A stretch of DNA of 64,000 nucleotides, taken from assembly GCA_016712595.1 (NCBI GenBank), contig JADJQT010000001.1, positions 1,795,501 through 1,859,500 on the forward strand. Direction: 5' to 3'. The position numbers and the translations under genes are program-made. This document shows positions 34,811 through 44,523 of this stretch, one piece after another (position 1 is the first letter of the stretch; each line of letters opens with the position of its first letter). Under the pieces are notes generated by a model that worked only from the letters and a program-made list of their open reading frames with translations, was not told the DNA's origin and searched no databases. The stretch comes from Rhodospirillales bacterium (GTDB taxonomy: Bacteria > Pseudomonadota > Alphaproteobacteria > Rhodospirillales > Defluviicoccaceae).

Positions 34811-35482
34811 ATGGCGGCGACATGGGAAGTGGCGGATGTCTTCCGCCGCCACGGCGAGGCCTATCGGCGCATGCATCACGCTCACCTCGGCCGGGTCGAA
34901 CGGCGGGTGATCAGCGCCATCACGCTGTGCCGGACGGCGGCGCTGGGCGGCCATGCCGAGAGCTGCGCCGACTGCGGCTTCGTTCGTCGCCTCCGCGATC
35001 TGCGGCGCGTCGAATGGGTGGTCTATGCGAAGCCGCCGTTCGGTGGCCCGGAACAGGTGCTGGCCTATCTCGGTCGCTACACCCACCGCGTCGCCATCGC
35101 CAATTCGCGCTCGGTCGAGGTGACGGGCAGCGACGTCGCCTTCCGCTGGAAGGACTATCGCCACCACGGCAAGGCGAAGCTGATGGTTCTCGCTGCCGAT
35201 GAATTCATCCGCCGCTTCCTGCTCCACACCCTGCCGGACGGCTTCCATCGCATCCGCCATTACGGCTTCCTCGCCAATCACCAACAGGCAGCAAAGCTGG
35301 CGCTCCGCCGCGAGCTGCTGGCCGCCTCGCCGACGGTCGATCCCGAGACCAAGGTCCCACCCGAGCAGAAGCAACTTACAAGCGCGTTCGATCGCTGCCC
35401 CTGCTGCGGCGGCCCGATGATCACCTTCGCCATCCTTCTGAGGCCGCCGCCGCAACCCTCGTTCCGGCAGGACACTTCATGA
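34811..35482 (+). pseudogene. IS91-family transposase with large internal deletion
   Basis: The N-terminal part (EVADVFRRHGEAYRRMHHAH ... GHAESCADCGFVR) and the C-terminal part (VEWVVYAKPPFGGPEQVLAYLGRYTHRVAIAN ... AFRWKDYRHHGKAKLMVLAADEF) are joined in frame near 34990. About 160 residues are missing, including most of the zinc-finger and the HUH histidines of the rolling-circle nuclease. The remaining frame is 223 residues and should be inactive for transposition. Confidence 0.82.
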
Positions 35483-35860
35483 GTGGCCGCCACCCTTGCT
35501 GCCCCGCCTGTCCAGCACCGATGCTGCCGTGTGCCGGCACCCATCGTCTTGCCCAACAACCGTTCCGGCAGCACCAGGTCCGGCGCGGCGCCCCACGAAA
35601 CCCCGGTTCAGCTCACTGCTGCCACCAACCGCCCGGCGTCGCCGGCCTCGACCGCGCCGGATCGATCCCCATGCCGAGCCGCCCGAAAGCGGTCTCGGAC
35701 CACCAGACGCAGCAACAATCCCCATAGCTCGGCCATCCGCGGGTTCGTTCAATCCGGCTTCGATGAGGTCGCGCCAGCGCACGCCGAAGACCTCGTCCGC
35801 GACCTCACAGAAGCCTCCAGATTCAAGGCTGAAAAATGGAGATCAGCCTTGGATCGAAAC

Positions 35861-36598
35861 GTGTTGAGCGATGCGCAGTGGCGGCGGATAGCGCCGATGC
35901 TTCCTGGCAAGCCGGGCGACCCCGGCCGCTCGGCTGTGGACAACCGCCGGTTTCTCGAAGCCGTATTCTGGATTACCCGCACCGGGGCGCCCTGGCGCGA
36001 TTTGCACGAAACCTTTGGGTGCTGGAACTCGGTCTTTCGGCGCTTTCGCCGATGGGCGCAGAAGGGCGTCTTCGAAAGACTTTTCAAAAGCTTGTCGGAT
36101 GATCCGGACTTCGAGTACGCGATCATCGACGGCACCATCGTCCGGGTCCACCAGAAGGGCACCGGCGCAAAGGGGGACTCAAAATCAGGCCCTCGGCCGA
36201 TCGCGCGGCGGCCTGACGACCAAGATCGTGGCGCTGGTCGATGCCCTCGCAACCTGGCGCGCTTCATTCTTCTGCCCGGCCAGCGGCACGACAGCCTCGG
36301 CGTTGCGCCGCTGATCGCCGAAATCGACTTTGCCGCTCTGCTTGGCGACAAGGCCTTCGACATTGACTGGATCCGTGCCGAACTGAACAGTCGCGGCACC
36401 CTCGCGGTTATCCCGCCCAAGGCCAACCGCAAGCACTCCATCCCGTGCGACCTCGCCATGTACCGCTGGCGCCATCTCGTGGAAAATTTCTTCTGCAATC
36501 TCAAAGAGTTTCGCCGCGTCGCGACGCGCTACGACAAAACCCACACCAGCTTCAGAGCCATGATCCATCTCGCAGGCTCCTATCTGGCGCTCAGGTGA
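35861..36598 (+). pseudogene. IS5-family transposase with two compensating frameshifts
   Basis: From GTG 35861: MLSDAQWRRIAPMLPGKPGD, WITRTGAPWRDLHETFGCWN, FEYAIIDGTIVRVHQKGTGA (first Asp), then C-terminal IPPKANRKHSIPCDLAMYRW and LVENFFCNLKEFRRVATRYD (Glu). An extra G near 36172-36176 and a lost base near 36248 put about 25 codons out of frame. The true words TQNQALGRSRGGLTTKIVAL are in the neighbouring frame. The open frame is unbroken at 245 codons, but the catalytic core is altered. Confidence 0.82.
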
Positions 36599-36612
36599 AT
36601 GTCCACAGACCC

Positions 36613-36843
36613 TAGCTCAACCTGGTGTCCGAAAAACCGGCAGCAGGCCAGATCGCTTCATTCGTCCGCCCCTTCCCGGGCCGGACTCTGCGCATCTTTG
36701 CAGGAGTTTCAGGGGGGCAGGTCAAGCCCAACGCTTGATTTGTCGCAGCGCAAAAAGAAAGGCTGCCGCGCCACGTCTGGCGGTGCTACAAGACACTTTC
36801 AACAACGCACCCACGGATAGAAACGGAAGAAGGGGGAGCGGAC
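36613..36843 (+). promoter_or_regulatory. glgC upstream region between the IS5 end and the gene
   Basis: These 231 bases hold no gene I can see. They should carry the glgC promoter. A purine-rich ribosome site (AGAAGGGGGAGCGG) lies just before ATG 36844. Confidence 0.4.
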
Positions 36844-38097
36844 ATGCAACTTAAGGTTCTCGCGTTCGTGCTCGCCGGTGGCGAAGGCACGCGGCTTTAC
36901 CCTCTCACCAAAGAAAGAGCCAAACCTGCCGTGCCGTTCGGCGGCAAGTACCGAATCATTGATTTCGTCCTGAGCAGCTTCATCAATTCGGGAATCCATT
37001 CGATTTACGTGGTAATTCAGTTCCGCAGCCAGTCACTGCTGCAACACATCAGTGATGGATGGCGATTGGGTGGACTACTGAAAAGCGAGTTTATTGTGCC
37101 GGTGCCGGCGCAGATGCGTTCCGAAGGCAAGGACTGGTATCGCGGCACGGCTGATGCTATCCATCAGAACATCAACTTGATCGAACAATCGGCTCCGAAT
37201 ATCGTCGCGGTCTTCGGTGGCGATCACATCTACCGGATGAACATCCGAGAAATGATCGAATTTCACGAGCGCAAACGCGCACATGTCACCGTTGCAGCCA
37301 TTCCAGTTGACAAAAAGTTTGCTAAGGAATTTGGTGTCATCGAGACCGTTTCAGGCAACCGTATTGTTGCATTTCACGAAAAGAAAGCCGATGCGCCGAC
37401 GATGCCTGGAGACCCCACAAAGGTGTATGCCTCTATGGGCAACTACATATTCTCGACGGACATGCTGCTCAAGCTCGTCGAAGAGGATCAACAGGACCCA
37501 AATAGCAGCCATGACTTCGGCAAGGATATCCTGCCGAAGGCAATTGGTAAAATCGACATGTTCGCGTATGACTTCATGACAAATGCTATCCCGGGCGAAC
37601 CAGCCGACAAGGAGCCTTACTGGCGCGACGTCGGAACCCTCGACGCTTTTTACGAGGCGAACATGGATATTCGAGCGATCGATCCGGCACTTAATCTGTT
37701 TAATCGCCAATGGCCATTGCGCACCGCGGGGTACTCCGATCCACCGACGAAATTTGCGTTCGACGAGGATGACCGACGTGGACAGGCGATCGATTCGGTG
37801 CTCGCAGGCGGTTGTATCGTCTCGGGCGCGCTGGTGAAAAATAGTGTCATAGGTCGGCACGTATTCGTTCATTCCGGCGCAGAGGTGCATGATTCGATCG
37901 TCTTCGATTATTGCGACATTGGCCGGCGCGCCAAGTTGCGCCGCTGTATCCTCGAGAAGAATGTGAAAATTCCCGAAGATACGGTTATTGGCTATGATCT
38001 CGATGAGGATCGCAAGAAATACTTTGTGAGCGAAAGCGGGATCGTCGTTGTCGAAGGAACACGGACCCCTGTCGAACTGACCACGATGACCCTCTGA
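36844..38097 (+). CDS. glgC: Glucose-1-phosphate adenylyltransferase
   Basis: 417 residues. Nucleotidyltransferase motifs are FVLAGGEGTRLYPLTKERAK (residues 8-27), WYRGTADAIHQN, VFGGDHIYRMN (metal Asp), FGVIETVSGNRIVAFHEKK, YASMGNYIFST and PYWRDVGTLDAFYEANM, followed by a C-terminal left-handed beta helix (SGALVKNSVIGRHVFVHSGA). It makes ADP-glucose from ATP and glucose-1-phosphate, the committed step of glycogen synthesis. No other glg genes are in the window; upstream neighbours may have been lost to IS activity. Confidence 0.97.
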   Translation: MQLKVLAFVLAGGEGTRLYPLTKERAKPAVPFGGKYRIIDFVLSSFINSGIHSIYVVIQFRSQSLLQHISDGWRLGGLLKSEFIVPVPAQMRSEGKDWYRGTADAIHQNINLIEQSAPNIVAVFGGDHIYRMNIREMIEFHERKRAHVTVAAIPVDKKFAKEFGVIETVSGNRIVAFHEKKADAPTMPGDPTKVYASMGNYIFSTDMLLKLVEEDQQDPNSSHDFGKDILPKAIGKIDMFAYDFMTNAIPGEPADKEPYWRDVGTLDAFYEANMDIRAIDPALNLFNRQWPLRTAGYSDPPTKFAFDEDDRRGQAIDSVLAGGCIVSGALVKNSVIGRHVFVHSGAEVHDSIVFDYCDIGRRAKLRRCILEKNVKIPEDTVIGYDLDEDRKKYFVSESGIVVVEGTRTPVELTTMTL

Positions 38098-38188
38098 AGC
38101 AGATCGCAGGCCTCAGGGCGACTGCTGAATGCCAGCGTTTGGCTTTTTTCAACTGCCCACAGGTCGTAGACAGGTGACTTACTTACTT

Positions 38189-38231
38189 GCGCGATGTGCG
38201 CCGCCCTTCTTGTGGGCGGCGCACATCGCGC
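38189..38231. terminator. Perfect 18-bp hairpin, probable bidirectional transcription terminator
   Basis: The arm GCGCGATGTGCGCCGCCC (38189-38206) is exactly complementary to 38214-38231 around a 7-base loop TTCTTGT, and is followed by TCTTCTT. It lies 92 bases after glgC. The stem is longer than most terminators, and the T-tract is weak. Confidence 0.65.
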
Positions 38232-38389
38232 TCTTCTTGCGTCGATCGCGGTGGAGTAGTCGTGATGAGCTCGCGCATGCACTGGCTCCCAAACTAAGCA
38301 CCACTTTAACGCTTCATCATGTTCCGTTGTGGCTTGATCAGGGCGATTAGGGTACCAAGCGTCCGAGTAATGAGACCAGCAGTGGGGAC

Positions 38390-40993
38390 ATGATGCTCGC
38401 GCCCGAAGCACGGTCTTGGGTGCGCCGGATCCTCTTCTTGCTCGACAGACGCAAGGACGTGATCGGTGTGTCTGCCGTTGTGGTCGTACTAGTGTTATGC
38501 GGTTTTGCCTTGCAACGACTAATGGCCGAGATGCGGCTGGCCGACGTCGGGGGCAAGATCGATGCCATGCCGTTCGCTGCGCTCGCCGCCAGCTTCGGGT
38601 TCACCGTCGCCAGCTACATTGCTCTAGCCGGCTATGACTGGTCGGCTCTGCGTTACGTCGGTCAGCGTCTGCCAGCGCGGGTCATCGCCCTTGCCTCATT
38701 CTGTGGTTACGCTATCGGCAATATCGTTGGATTCTCGCTTTTGACCGGTGGTTCGGTCCGTTTCCGTGTCTACTCCGCCGCTGGCGTCTGTACCGAAGAT
38801 ATTGGGCGAATCGCGCTGTTCACCGTTCTTGCGTTCGGTTTCGGGATCTGCGCCGTCAGCGGTATTGGAGTTATGCTGCGTCCCAGTTTACTTGCCGGAA
38901 TCCTCGATTTGCCGATCGCCGTGCTGCAAATTACTAGTATTTTGCTTATCGGCGGAATCACGGCCTTTCTTTTTCTGTGTCGCCAGCAGCGTAGTCTATG
39001 TTGGCGTGGCGTAACCCTGCCTCTGCCGTCCGTGTCGCTGGTGGTCGGTCAACTGACGATCTCGGCATTCGACGTCTGCCTTGCCTGTGCGGCGCTCTAC
39101 GTCCTGTTACCAAGCGACCTGGAGTTTTCCTATTTCGCATTTCTGCCGCTTTACTGTGTCGCCATCGTCGCCGGCGTAATGAGCCACGTTCCCGGTGGTC
39201 TAGGCGTGTTTGAAGCAGTCATGCTGTATGCTCTCGGAAATGAAACTGACAAGGGCGCACTGGTCGGAGCGCTGGTTGTTTACCGATTGATCTATTACAT
39301 GCTGCCGTTGGTTGTCGCGGGAGGGCTGCTTGGACTGAACGAACTGCGCCGGCACATCCCCGCGACCCGTGCTGCCTTTCAGCGAGTCATCTATCTTACC
39401 GGTGTCGCGGTCCCGAGTGCGGCGAGCGTGTTTGTCGTCGTGGCCGGCGGCGTGCTGCTGGCGTCTGGCGCCACGCCAATGGACCCCGACCGTGCCACAG
39501 TGATCGCCACAATCGTGCCGCTTCCGGTCGTGGAAGCGGCACATTTTCTCAGTGGCCTAGTGGCAAGCGCGCTGATCATGCTGGGACCGGCGCTTCAGCG
39601 GCGGCTCAACGCCGCGTTCTGGCTGGTCCACGGCTTGCTGCTCACAGGAATTACACTGTCGTTGGCCAAAGGCCTCGACTATGAGGAAGCCACAATCCTC
39701 GCCGGTATCGGCTTATTGCTGTTACCCTACCGCAGCGAGTTCTATCGGCGAACGTCGCTGCTCGATCAACCGTTCACGTTTGGCTGGATGGCGGCGATCG
39801 CGGGCGTCTTGGGAGCAGCGTTCTGGCTAATGATGTTCGCCTATAAGCACGTTGAATACGATCACCGCCTCTGGTTCGAATTCGAGTTCGAAGCCGACGC
39901 CCCGCGGTCACTTCGCGCGATGCTCGCCGCCGTCCTCGGCGTCGTCGGGTTTGCTGCGTTACAGCTTCTTCGGCCGCCACGTCACGCGCCGATTGCCACT
40001 ACCGCCGAGGATCTCGAACGCGCACGACTGATTGCTATCGGGCAGAATCGGGCCGATGGCTTGCTTGTACTGATGGGCGACAAGTCACTGCTGTTCAGCC
40101 GTTCCGGCCGGTCGTTCCTAATGTTCAGCCGTCATGGAGGAACATGGATCAATCTGTTCGATCCGATTGGCGAAGACGCTGAGCGGAGCGAGTTAATCTG
40201 GAAGTTTCGCGAACTGTGCGACCGAGAACGCGCCCGACCGGCATTCTATCAGGTGCGTCCCGACAACCTGCCACTTTACATCGATGCGGGCCTCACCTTG
40301 ACCAAACTCGGAGAAGAGGCACGTGTTTCCCTCGTCGACTTCGATCTCAAGCAGCCGCGCTACTCAAAGCTTCGCTATGCCATAAACCGCTGCAGCCGTG
40401 ACGGCCTCGCTTTGCGGATTGTTCCGCGAAGTGGCGTGACCGAAGTGCTCGACCAACTCGCAGTGGTCTCGGACGCATGGCTAGCGGCCAAGAGCGTACG
40501 CGAGAAAGGGTTTTCACTCGGCTCATTCTGCCCCTCTTATATCACCTGCTTCGACGTTGGTGTGATCTCGTGCGATTCCCGAATCATCGCTTTCGCCACG
40601 TTATTGCTGACTGACACTGGGGAAGAAGCGAGCGTTGATGTGATGCGTCACCTGCCTGACGCGCCGAGCCTCACAATGGAATTTTTGATGACGGCACTTA
40701 TGCTAGAGATGAAATCACGCGGTGTGCGCTGGTTTAACCTCGGCATGGCACCTCTCTCGGGCCTAGAACAACGCCGGCTGGCACCGATCTGGCACAGGCT
40801 AGGCGCCCTCGTATTCGAGCATGGCGAGCAATTCTATAACTTCCGCGGCTTGCGCCAGTTCAAACAGAAGTTTGATCCTTATTGGGAACCGCGCTACCTC
40901 GCCTCTCCCGGGCGGATCGATCCGCTGATCGTGTTGGCCGATGCGGCGGCACTTGTCGGCGGCGGCTCGCTCATCGGTGTGATCGGTAAGTAA
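38390..40993 (+). CDS. lpiA: Bifunctional lysylphosphatidylglycerol flippase/synthetase (MprF/LpiA family)
   Basis: 867 residues. About 14 membrane segments form the flippase half (roughly 1-530), including SFCGYAIGNIVGFSLLTGGS and GVMSHVPGGLGVFEAVMLYA. The cytosolic C-terminal half (DUF2156/GNAT-like) has GDKSLLFSRSGRSFLMFSRH, TWINLFDPIGED, ASVDVMRHLPDAPSLTMEFL and VRWFNLGMAPLSGLEQRR. It transfers lysine from Lys-tRNA to phosphatidylglycerol and flips the product, reducing surface charge (acid and cationic-peptide tolerance). The TAA overlaps the ATG of the acvB-like gene (TAATG), the pairing known in Agrobacterium and Rhizobium. Confidence 0.93.
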   Translation: MMLAPEARSWVRRILFLLDRRKDVIGVSAVVVVLVLCGFALQRLMAEMRLADVGGKIDAMPFAALAASFGFTVASYIALAGYDWSALRYVGQRLPARVIALASFCGYAIGNIVGFSLLTGGSVRFRVYSAAGVCTEDIGRIALFTVLAFGFGICAVSGIGVMLRPSLLAGILDLPIAVLQITSILLIGGITAFLFLCRQQRSLCWRGVTLPLPSVSLVVGQLTISAFDVCLACAALYVLLPSDLEFSYFAFLPLYCVAIVAGVMSHVPGGLGVFEAVMLYALGNETDKGALVGALVVYRLIYYMLPLVVAGGLLGLNELRRHIPATRAAFQRVIYLTGVAVPSAASVFVVVAGGVLLASGATPMDPDRATVIATIVPLPVVEAAHFLSGLVASALIMLGPALQRRLNAAFWLVHGLLLTGITLSLAKGLDYEEATILAGIGLLLLPYRSEFYRRTSLLDQPFTFGWMAAIAGVLGAAFWLMMFAYKHVEYDHRLWFEFEFEADAPRSLRAMLAAVLGVVGFAALQLLRPPRHAPIATTAEDLERARLIAIGQNRADGLLVLMGDKSLLFSRSGRSFLMFSRHGGTWINLFDPIGEDAERSELIWKFRELCDRERARPAFYQVRPDNLPLYIDAGLTLTKLGEEARVSLVDFDLKQPRYSKLRYAINRCSRDGLALRIVPRSGVTEVLDQLAVVSDAWLAAKSVREKGFSLGSFCPSYITCFDVGVISCDSRIIAFATLLLTDTGEEASVDVMRHLPDAPSLTMEFLMTALMLEMKSRGVRWFNLGMAPLSGLEQRRLAPIWHRLGALVFEHGEQFYNFRGLRQFKQKFDPYWEPRYLASPGRIDPLIVLADAAALVGGGSLIGVIGK

Positions 40994-42348
40994 TGCGCCG
41001 TTACCTGCTGCTCCTGCCCGTACTCGCGGTCGCTGCCTGCAACCGAGAGACGACGATGGATGACGATCTTCTCGGGAAGGTTGCCGTATTCGCTCCTGAA
41101 CACAACCCCACTGGCTTCGTTTTCCTCCTGTCCGATGCTAAAGGATGGGCACCTGAAATGTCTCGCCTCGCCAAGCACCTGCGAAGGCACGGCCTGATCG
41201 TCGCAGGCATCGATTCTGTGACGCTGCTGGCTAATCTTGCGAAGGACAACGCAGTGCCATGCCACACGCTGACCGGCGCCTTTGAGACCATGAGTCAGAC
41301 GATCCAGAAGGAACATGCGCTCGCCGTGTACGCCCTGCCCGTGCTGGCAGGCATCGGCGATGGCGCCGTTGTAGCACTAGCCGCTCTTTGGCAGACGGGG
41401 CCTCAGACGTTTTCTGGTGCAGTGACCGCCGATTTTGTGCCGGTACTCAGGTCCATAGGGCCGCTCTGTGCCGACCCGCCAGCCGAACCGGCAAATGGTG
41501 GCGTCTACGTCTATTCCGCTCCCCCGGGGGGACTCTCCGGCGGTTGGTGGCAAGCGGCATGGTCGACCCCTCCTGAGCCAGCGACACGTGAATTTGCCAA
41601 AGCCGCAGGCGCGGCAACGCCGCTTGTGCACACGTCGATCGCCTCGCCTACGGCGCTGCTCGGTAAGCTGCTGGACTGGAGCACCGCCGAGCGTGCGCGC
41701 AGGGCCGTCGACGCCCTGAAGCTGGGAGATCTATCTGTCGTCGATCTGCCGGGGCGCACCGGTTCAACCGACGTTGCCATCATTTTGTCTGGCGACGGCG
41801 GATGGCGAGATCTCGATCGAAGCCTGGGAGAAATCCTCGCCGCCACCGGCGTACACGTCATCGGCATAGACTGCCTACGGTATTTCTGGCATGAGAAGTC
41901 CCCTGGCGAGGTTGCAGCCGACCTCGCCCGTCTAATCGCACAGATCATCAACGAGAACTCCGCAGCAAAGATTTCGTTGATCGGCTATTCGTTCGGCGCT
42001 GACGTGCTGCCGGCGATCCTGAAGCGCTTGCCGACCGACACTCGGTCGCGCATCGTCTTTATTTCGCTACTGGCACTGGGAAAGGACGCGCACTTCGAGA
42101 TTAAAGTCTCAGGCTGGTTCGGCGGAGACTCGACCTCGGACGCTCAACCCTTGTCCCCTGAACTCGCCGGAATTAATGTAGCGCGCGTCCAATGTATCTA
42201 CGGTGAAGATGAGACCGACGAGAGCGGCTGTCTCGATCGACAGCTGCAGGGTGCCGATATCGTCCACCTTCCCGGCGGCCATCACTTCGACGAAGACTAT
42301 TCGAGGCTGGCTGAAATAATTCTTCGCCGCATGCGTGCTACCTCCTAA
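40993..42348 (+). CDS. acvB: AcvB/VirJ family serine hydrolase lipoprotein
   Basis: 451 residues with a lipoprotein signal peptide (MRRYLLLLPVLAVAAC, lipobox VAAC). The C-terminal alpha/beta-hydrolase half holds DVAIILSGDGGWRDLDRSLG, ISLIGYSFGADVLPAI (GxSxG nucleophile) and IVHLPGGHHFDEDY (catalytic His). In Agrobacterium AcvB hydrolyses lysyl-phosphatidylglycerol in the periplasm, so this pair makes and removes the lipid. It is translationally coupled to the synthase upstream. Confidence 0.9.
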   Translation: MRRYLLLLPVLAVAACNRETTMDDDLLGKVAVFAPEHNPTGFVFLLSDAKGWAPEMSRLAKHLRRHGLIVAGIDSVTLLANLAKDNAVPCHTLTGAFETMSQTIQKEHALAVYALPVLAGIGDGAVVALAALWQTGPQTFSGAVTADFVPVLRSIGPLCADPPAEPANGGVYVYSAPPGGLSGGWWQAAWSTPPEPATREFAKAAGAATPLVHTSIASPTALLGKLLDWSTAERARRAVDALKLGDLSVVDLPGRTGSTDVAIILSGDGGWRDLDRSLGEILAATGVHVIGIDCLRYFWHEKSPGEVAADLARLIAQIINENSAAKISLIGYSFGADVLPAILKRLPTDTRSRIVFISLLALGKDAHFEIKVSGWFGGDSTSDAQPLSPELAGINVARVQCIYGEDETDESGCLDRQLQGADIVHLPGGHHFDEDYSRLAEIILRRMRATS

Positions 42349-42434
42349 CGATCGCAATTATTCGCTCACTTGTCATCCCCTCGCCGGCACAACGGCGTTC
42401 CTGCCAGCTGCGCATTTCTCCGGAGTGTCCTTGC

Positions 42435-44039
42435 GTGCCGAGCCGCCCAAATCTCGAACAGCCGCTGTCTGTACCCTACGTTCTGCGTCGGCCACTGATT
42501 GTATTAGATTTGCTCGTCCGCAACCTGCAGCAACACCGTTCCACCACCGCAATCGCCATCGCTCTTCTGCCGATGTTCGTCGTCCTTTTGTTTCCGGCAG
42601 GCTTTGCTGCGAACGAAAGCCAGTACTTCATGCTCGCCTATCGGAAGCTCGCGCCGAACGTTTTTTCTCCGTTCAGTGCAGCGTTCGATGAGTCCTACAA
42701 CCGGATTGCCTCTCAGGTGCTGATGGGGGGAGCCGTCGACTGGTTCGGCTACGTCGGCGGTCAAATCGCAATGCGGGTGGTGATGATGCTTCTCTACGCT
42801 GCATCGCTTGCCTTCATGCTATCAGGCATTGGTTTTTCGGTAGTCGAGAGCTCCATCGCCCTAGCCATTTACGGGCTGGTCGGTCCTGATCTGATGGGTG
42901 CAGAATGGTTGTTCACCGGTGTCGAACCAAAGACCTTTGCCTATGTCTTTGTCTTCGTGGCGTTCGGCTGCCTGTGGCGGGAACGGATCTGGACCGCGAC
43001 TGCAGCGATGGTCTTCGCCACTTGGATGCACTTTCTTGTTGGCGGCTTCTGGGTATTAGCGATGTTCGTCCTGCTGGTGCTGCGCAGCGGTTCGTGGCAA
43101 CCGCTGCCGAAACTGCTTGCTGTATATAGTGCCGGTGTGCTGCCGTTGCTGGCAATCATCGTCCGCGATATGTTCTTCGCCAGCGAAGCGCCAATACCAC
43201 TACCCTATGGCCTCACCTCCAGCTATCTTTATTCGGTCATTCGTATCCCACACCACTCTGAGCCGTTCGCTAGTGCCTATATCTTAGGATTTTGGGTCCA
43301 CGGAATCATAGCGACGATTGGTTTGTCGACCGCCGCCGCGGTTCTCGCTGTGCGCCTTTCGGATACCCCTCGCTCCGCCCAGCGGGCACTACTCATCTGG
43401 CTTGCTCTGCTCCTTGTCTATCTACTTGTCATGCTGGGGTTGAGTGCATTCGATACGAAGAGTGGGATTCTCGGCGAATTCCTGCCGTTTCGTCCGTCCG
43501 CTCTAATCCTGTTTTTTTGCATCGTTGCGATCTTGCTGCTCTTCTCTAGCCTCGCTGATGGTGAAATTCCCGGTTTGCGCGACGGCTTGATCTGCGCAAC
43601 GTTCATCGTCGTTGTGCCCCTCATGCTTTGGGACGGTGCAAAGGAGAGCATTAAGCTATTGACCCTTGGTTCGGGCTATACGGATCTACAAGCATTGATC
43701 GCGTTCATCAAAGACAACGCTGGAGAACAGGACATCGTCCTGACAGATCCACAGAGCGACATGACGCCCCTCGGCGCTGACCTTCCGCGATTGATTCCAC
43801 GTCCGACACTAGTTAGTTTCAAATTCGTGCCATTCAATCCGGTGGACATTTCCCGATGGTGGAAACTGCTGAAGTTCCGCGACGCGGTTTATAGCGGTGA
43901 CTGCCCGAAGGCCACTGATCCACCCGTCCGCTTCTTGCTCTACATCGACCGTCCAAGCCATGATGCCCCGGGTTGCGGGCAAGAAGTGTGGCGTTCGGAG
44001 CACTTCATGCTTGCCGAAGTGCCCTCGGTTGCACAGTGA
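42435..44039 (+). CDS. Polytopic membrane protein of unknown function
   Basis: 534 residues with about ten hydrophobic segments (for example TTAIAIALLPMFVVLLFPAG, MVFATWMHFLVGGFWVLAMF, SALILFFCIVAILLLFSSLA) and a soluble C-terminal domain (ALIAFIKDNAGEQDIVLTDP ... VRFLLYIDRPS). The layout resembles GT-C type glycosyltransferases or the DUF6798-type membrane proteins, which lie near lipid and envelope genes. It follows acvB after 86 bases and may share its transcript. I give no specific role. Confidence 0.7.
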   Translation: MPSRPNLEQPLSVPYVLRRPLIVLDLLVRNLQQHRSTTAIAIALLPMFVVLLFPAGFAANESQYFMLAYRKLAPNVFSPFSAAFDESYNRIASQVLMGGAVDWFGYVGGQIAMRVVMMLLYAASLAFMLSGIGFSVVESSIALAIYGLVGPDLMGAEWLFTGVEPKTFAYVFVFVAFGCLWRERIWTATAAMVFATWMHFLVGGFWVLAMFVLLVLRSGSWQPLPKLLAVYSAGVLPLLAIIVRDMFFASEAPIPLPYGLTSSYLYSVIRIPHHSEPFASAYILGFWVHGIIATIGLSTAAAVLAVRLSDTPRSAQRALLIWLALLLVYLLVMLGLSAFDTKSGILGEFLPFRPSALILFFCIVAILLLFSSLADGEIPGLRDGLICATFIVVVPLMLWDGAKESIKLLTLGSGYTDLQALIAFIKDNAGEQDIVLTDPQSDMTPLGADLPRLIPRPTLVSFKFVPFNPVDISRWWKLLKFRDAVYSGDCPKATDPPVRFLLYIDRPSHDAPGCGQEVWRSEHFMLAEVPSVAQ

Positions 44040-44059
44040 CAGGCTAGAGCGGTTTCCAC

Positions 44060-44523
44060 TCACTCTGGCTCATATCCTGCGGGGGTGAAGAAGTTTGCGC
44101 ATTCGGCTGGTGTGAATAGATCGATGAGCGAGCCGATGGTGCGCCAGAGGCCGTCGACGGTGCGTTCGGCGGCTTTTCGGAGCAGGGGCTTCAGCTTGGC
44201 GAACGCGTTTTCGATCGGGTTGAAGTCCGGGCTGTAGGGGGCAGGAACCGCAACTCAGCGCCGGCGGCTTTGATCGCCGTGCGGACGGCGGGCGATTTGT
44301 GGCTTGAGAGATTGTCCATGATCACGATGTCGCCTGGCTTGAGCTCGTGCACGAGGATCTGGTCGACATAGGCATCGAAGGCCCGCTGGTTGATCGGGCC
44401 GTCCAGCACCATGGGCGCGACGATGCCCGACAGCCGCAGACCGGCGACGAACGTCGTCGTCTGCCAGTGGCCAAACGGCACGCCTATGCGCAGCCGTTCA
44501 CCGCGCGGGGCGCGGCCATGGGT
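44060..44523 (-). pseudogene. IS630-family transposase, C-terminal half, frameshifted
   Basis: The frame RIGVPFGHWQTTTFVAGLRL ... ILVHELKPGDIVIMDNLSSHKSPAVRTAIKAAGAELRFLPP is broken by a missing base near 44245, then continues FNPIENAFAKLKPLLRKAAE to TGA 44060-44062. The element terminus TAGAGCGGTTTCC is at 44045, and the 5' half is replaced by an IS3 end at 44524. It resembles the second IS630 type at 15.8 kb rather than the 8.2 kb copy. Confidence 0.8.

Larger units (their letters stand above)
33827..35822 (+). mobile_element. IS91-like element with tyrosine recombinase and deleted transposase
   Basis: It begins GGATTGAACGAACCC at 33827. The inverse word GGGTTCGTTCAATCC is at about 35743-35757, and homology with the copy ending at 49082 stops at 35822. 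The same left end and recombinase gene recur at 63396. The content is a 286-residue tyrosine recombinase, an IS91 transposase with an internal deletion, and a non-coding tail. Element limits at the right are inferred from the two tails. Confidence 0.7.
33798..36612 (+). mobile_element. IS5-family element split by an IS91-like insertion
   Basis: Perfect 17-base inverted repeats GGGTCTGTGGACATTCA lie at 33798-33814 and, inverted, 36596-36612, with TA on both outer sides (33796-33797 and 36613-36614). The left terminus is separated from the transposase by the IS91-like element 33827-35822. Confidence 0.85.

Noticed and set aside
33998..35455. Open frame of 485 codons on the minus strand
   Set aside because: Antisense to the intact tyrosine recombinase and the IS91 transposase, and the product resembles nothing.
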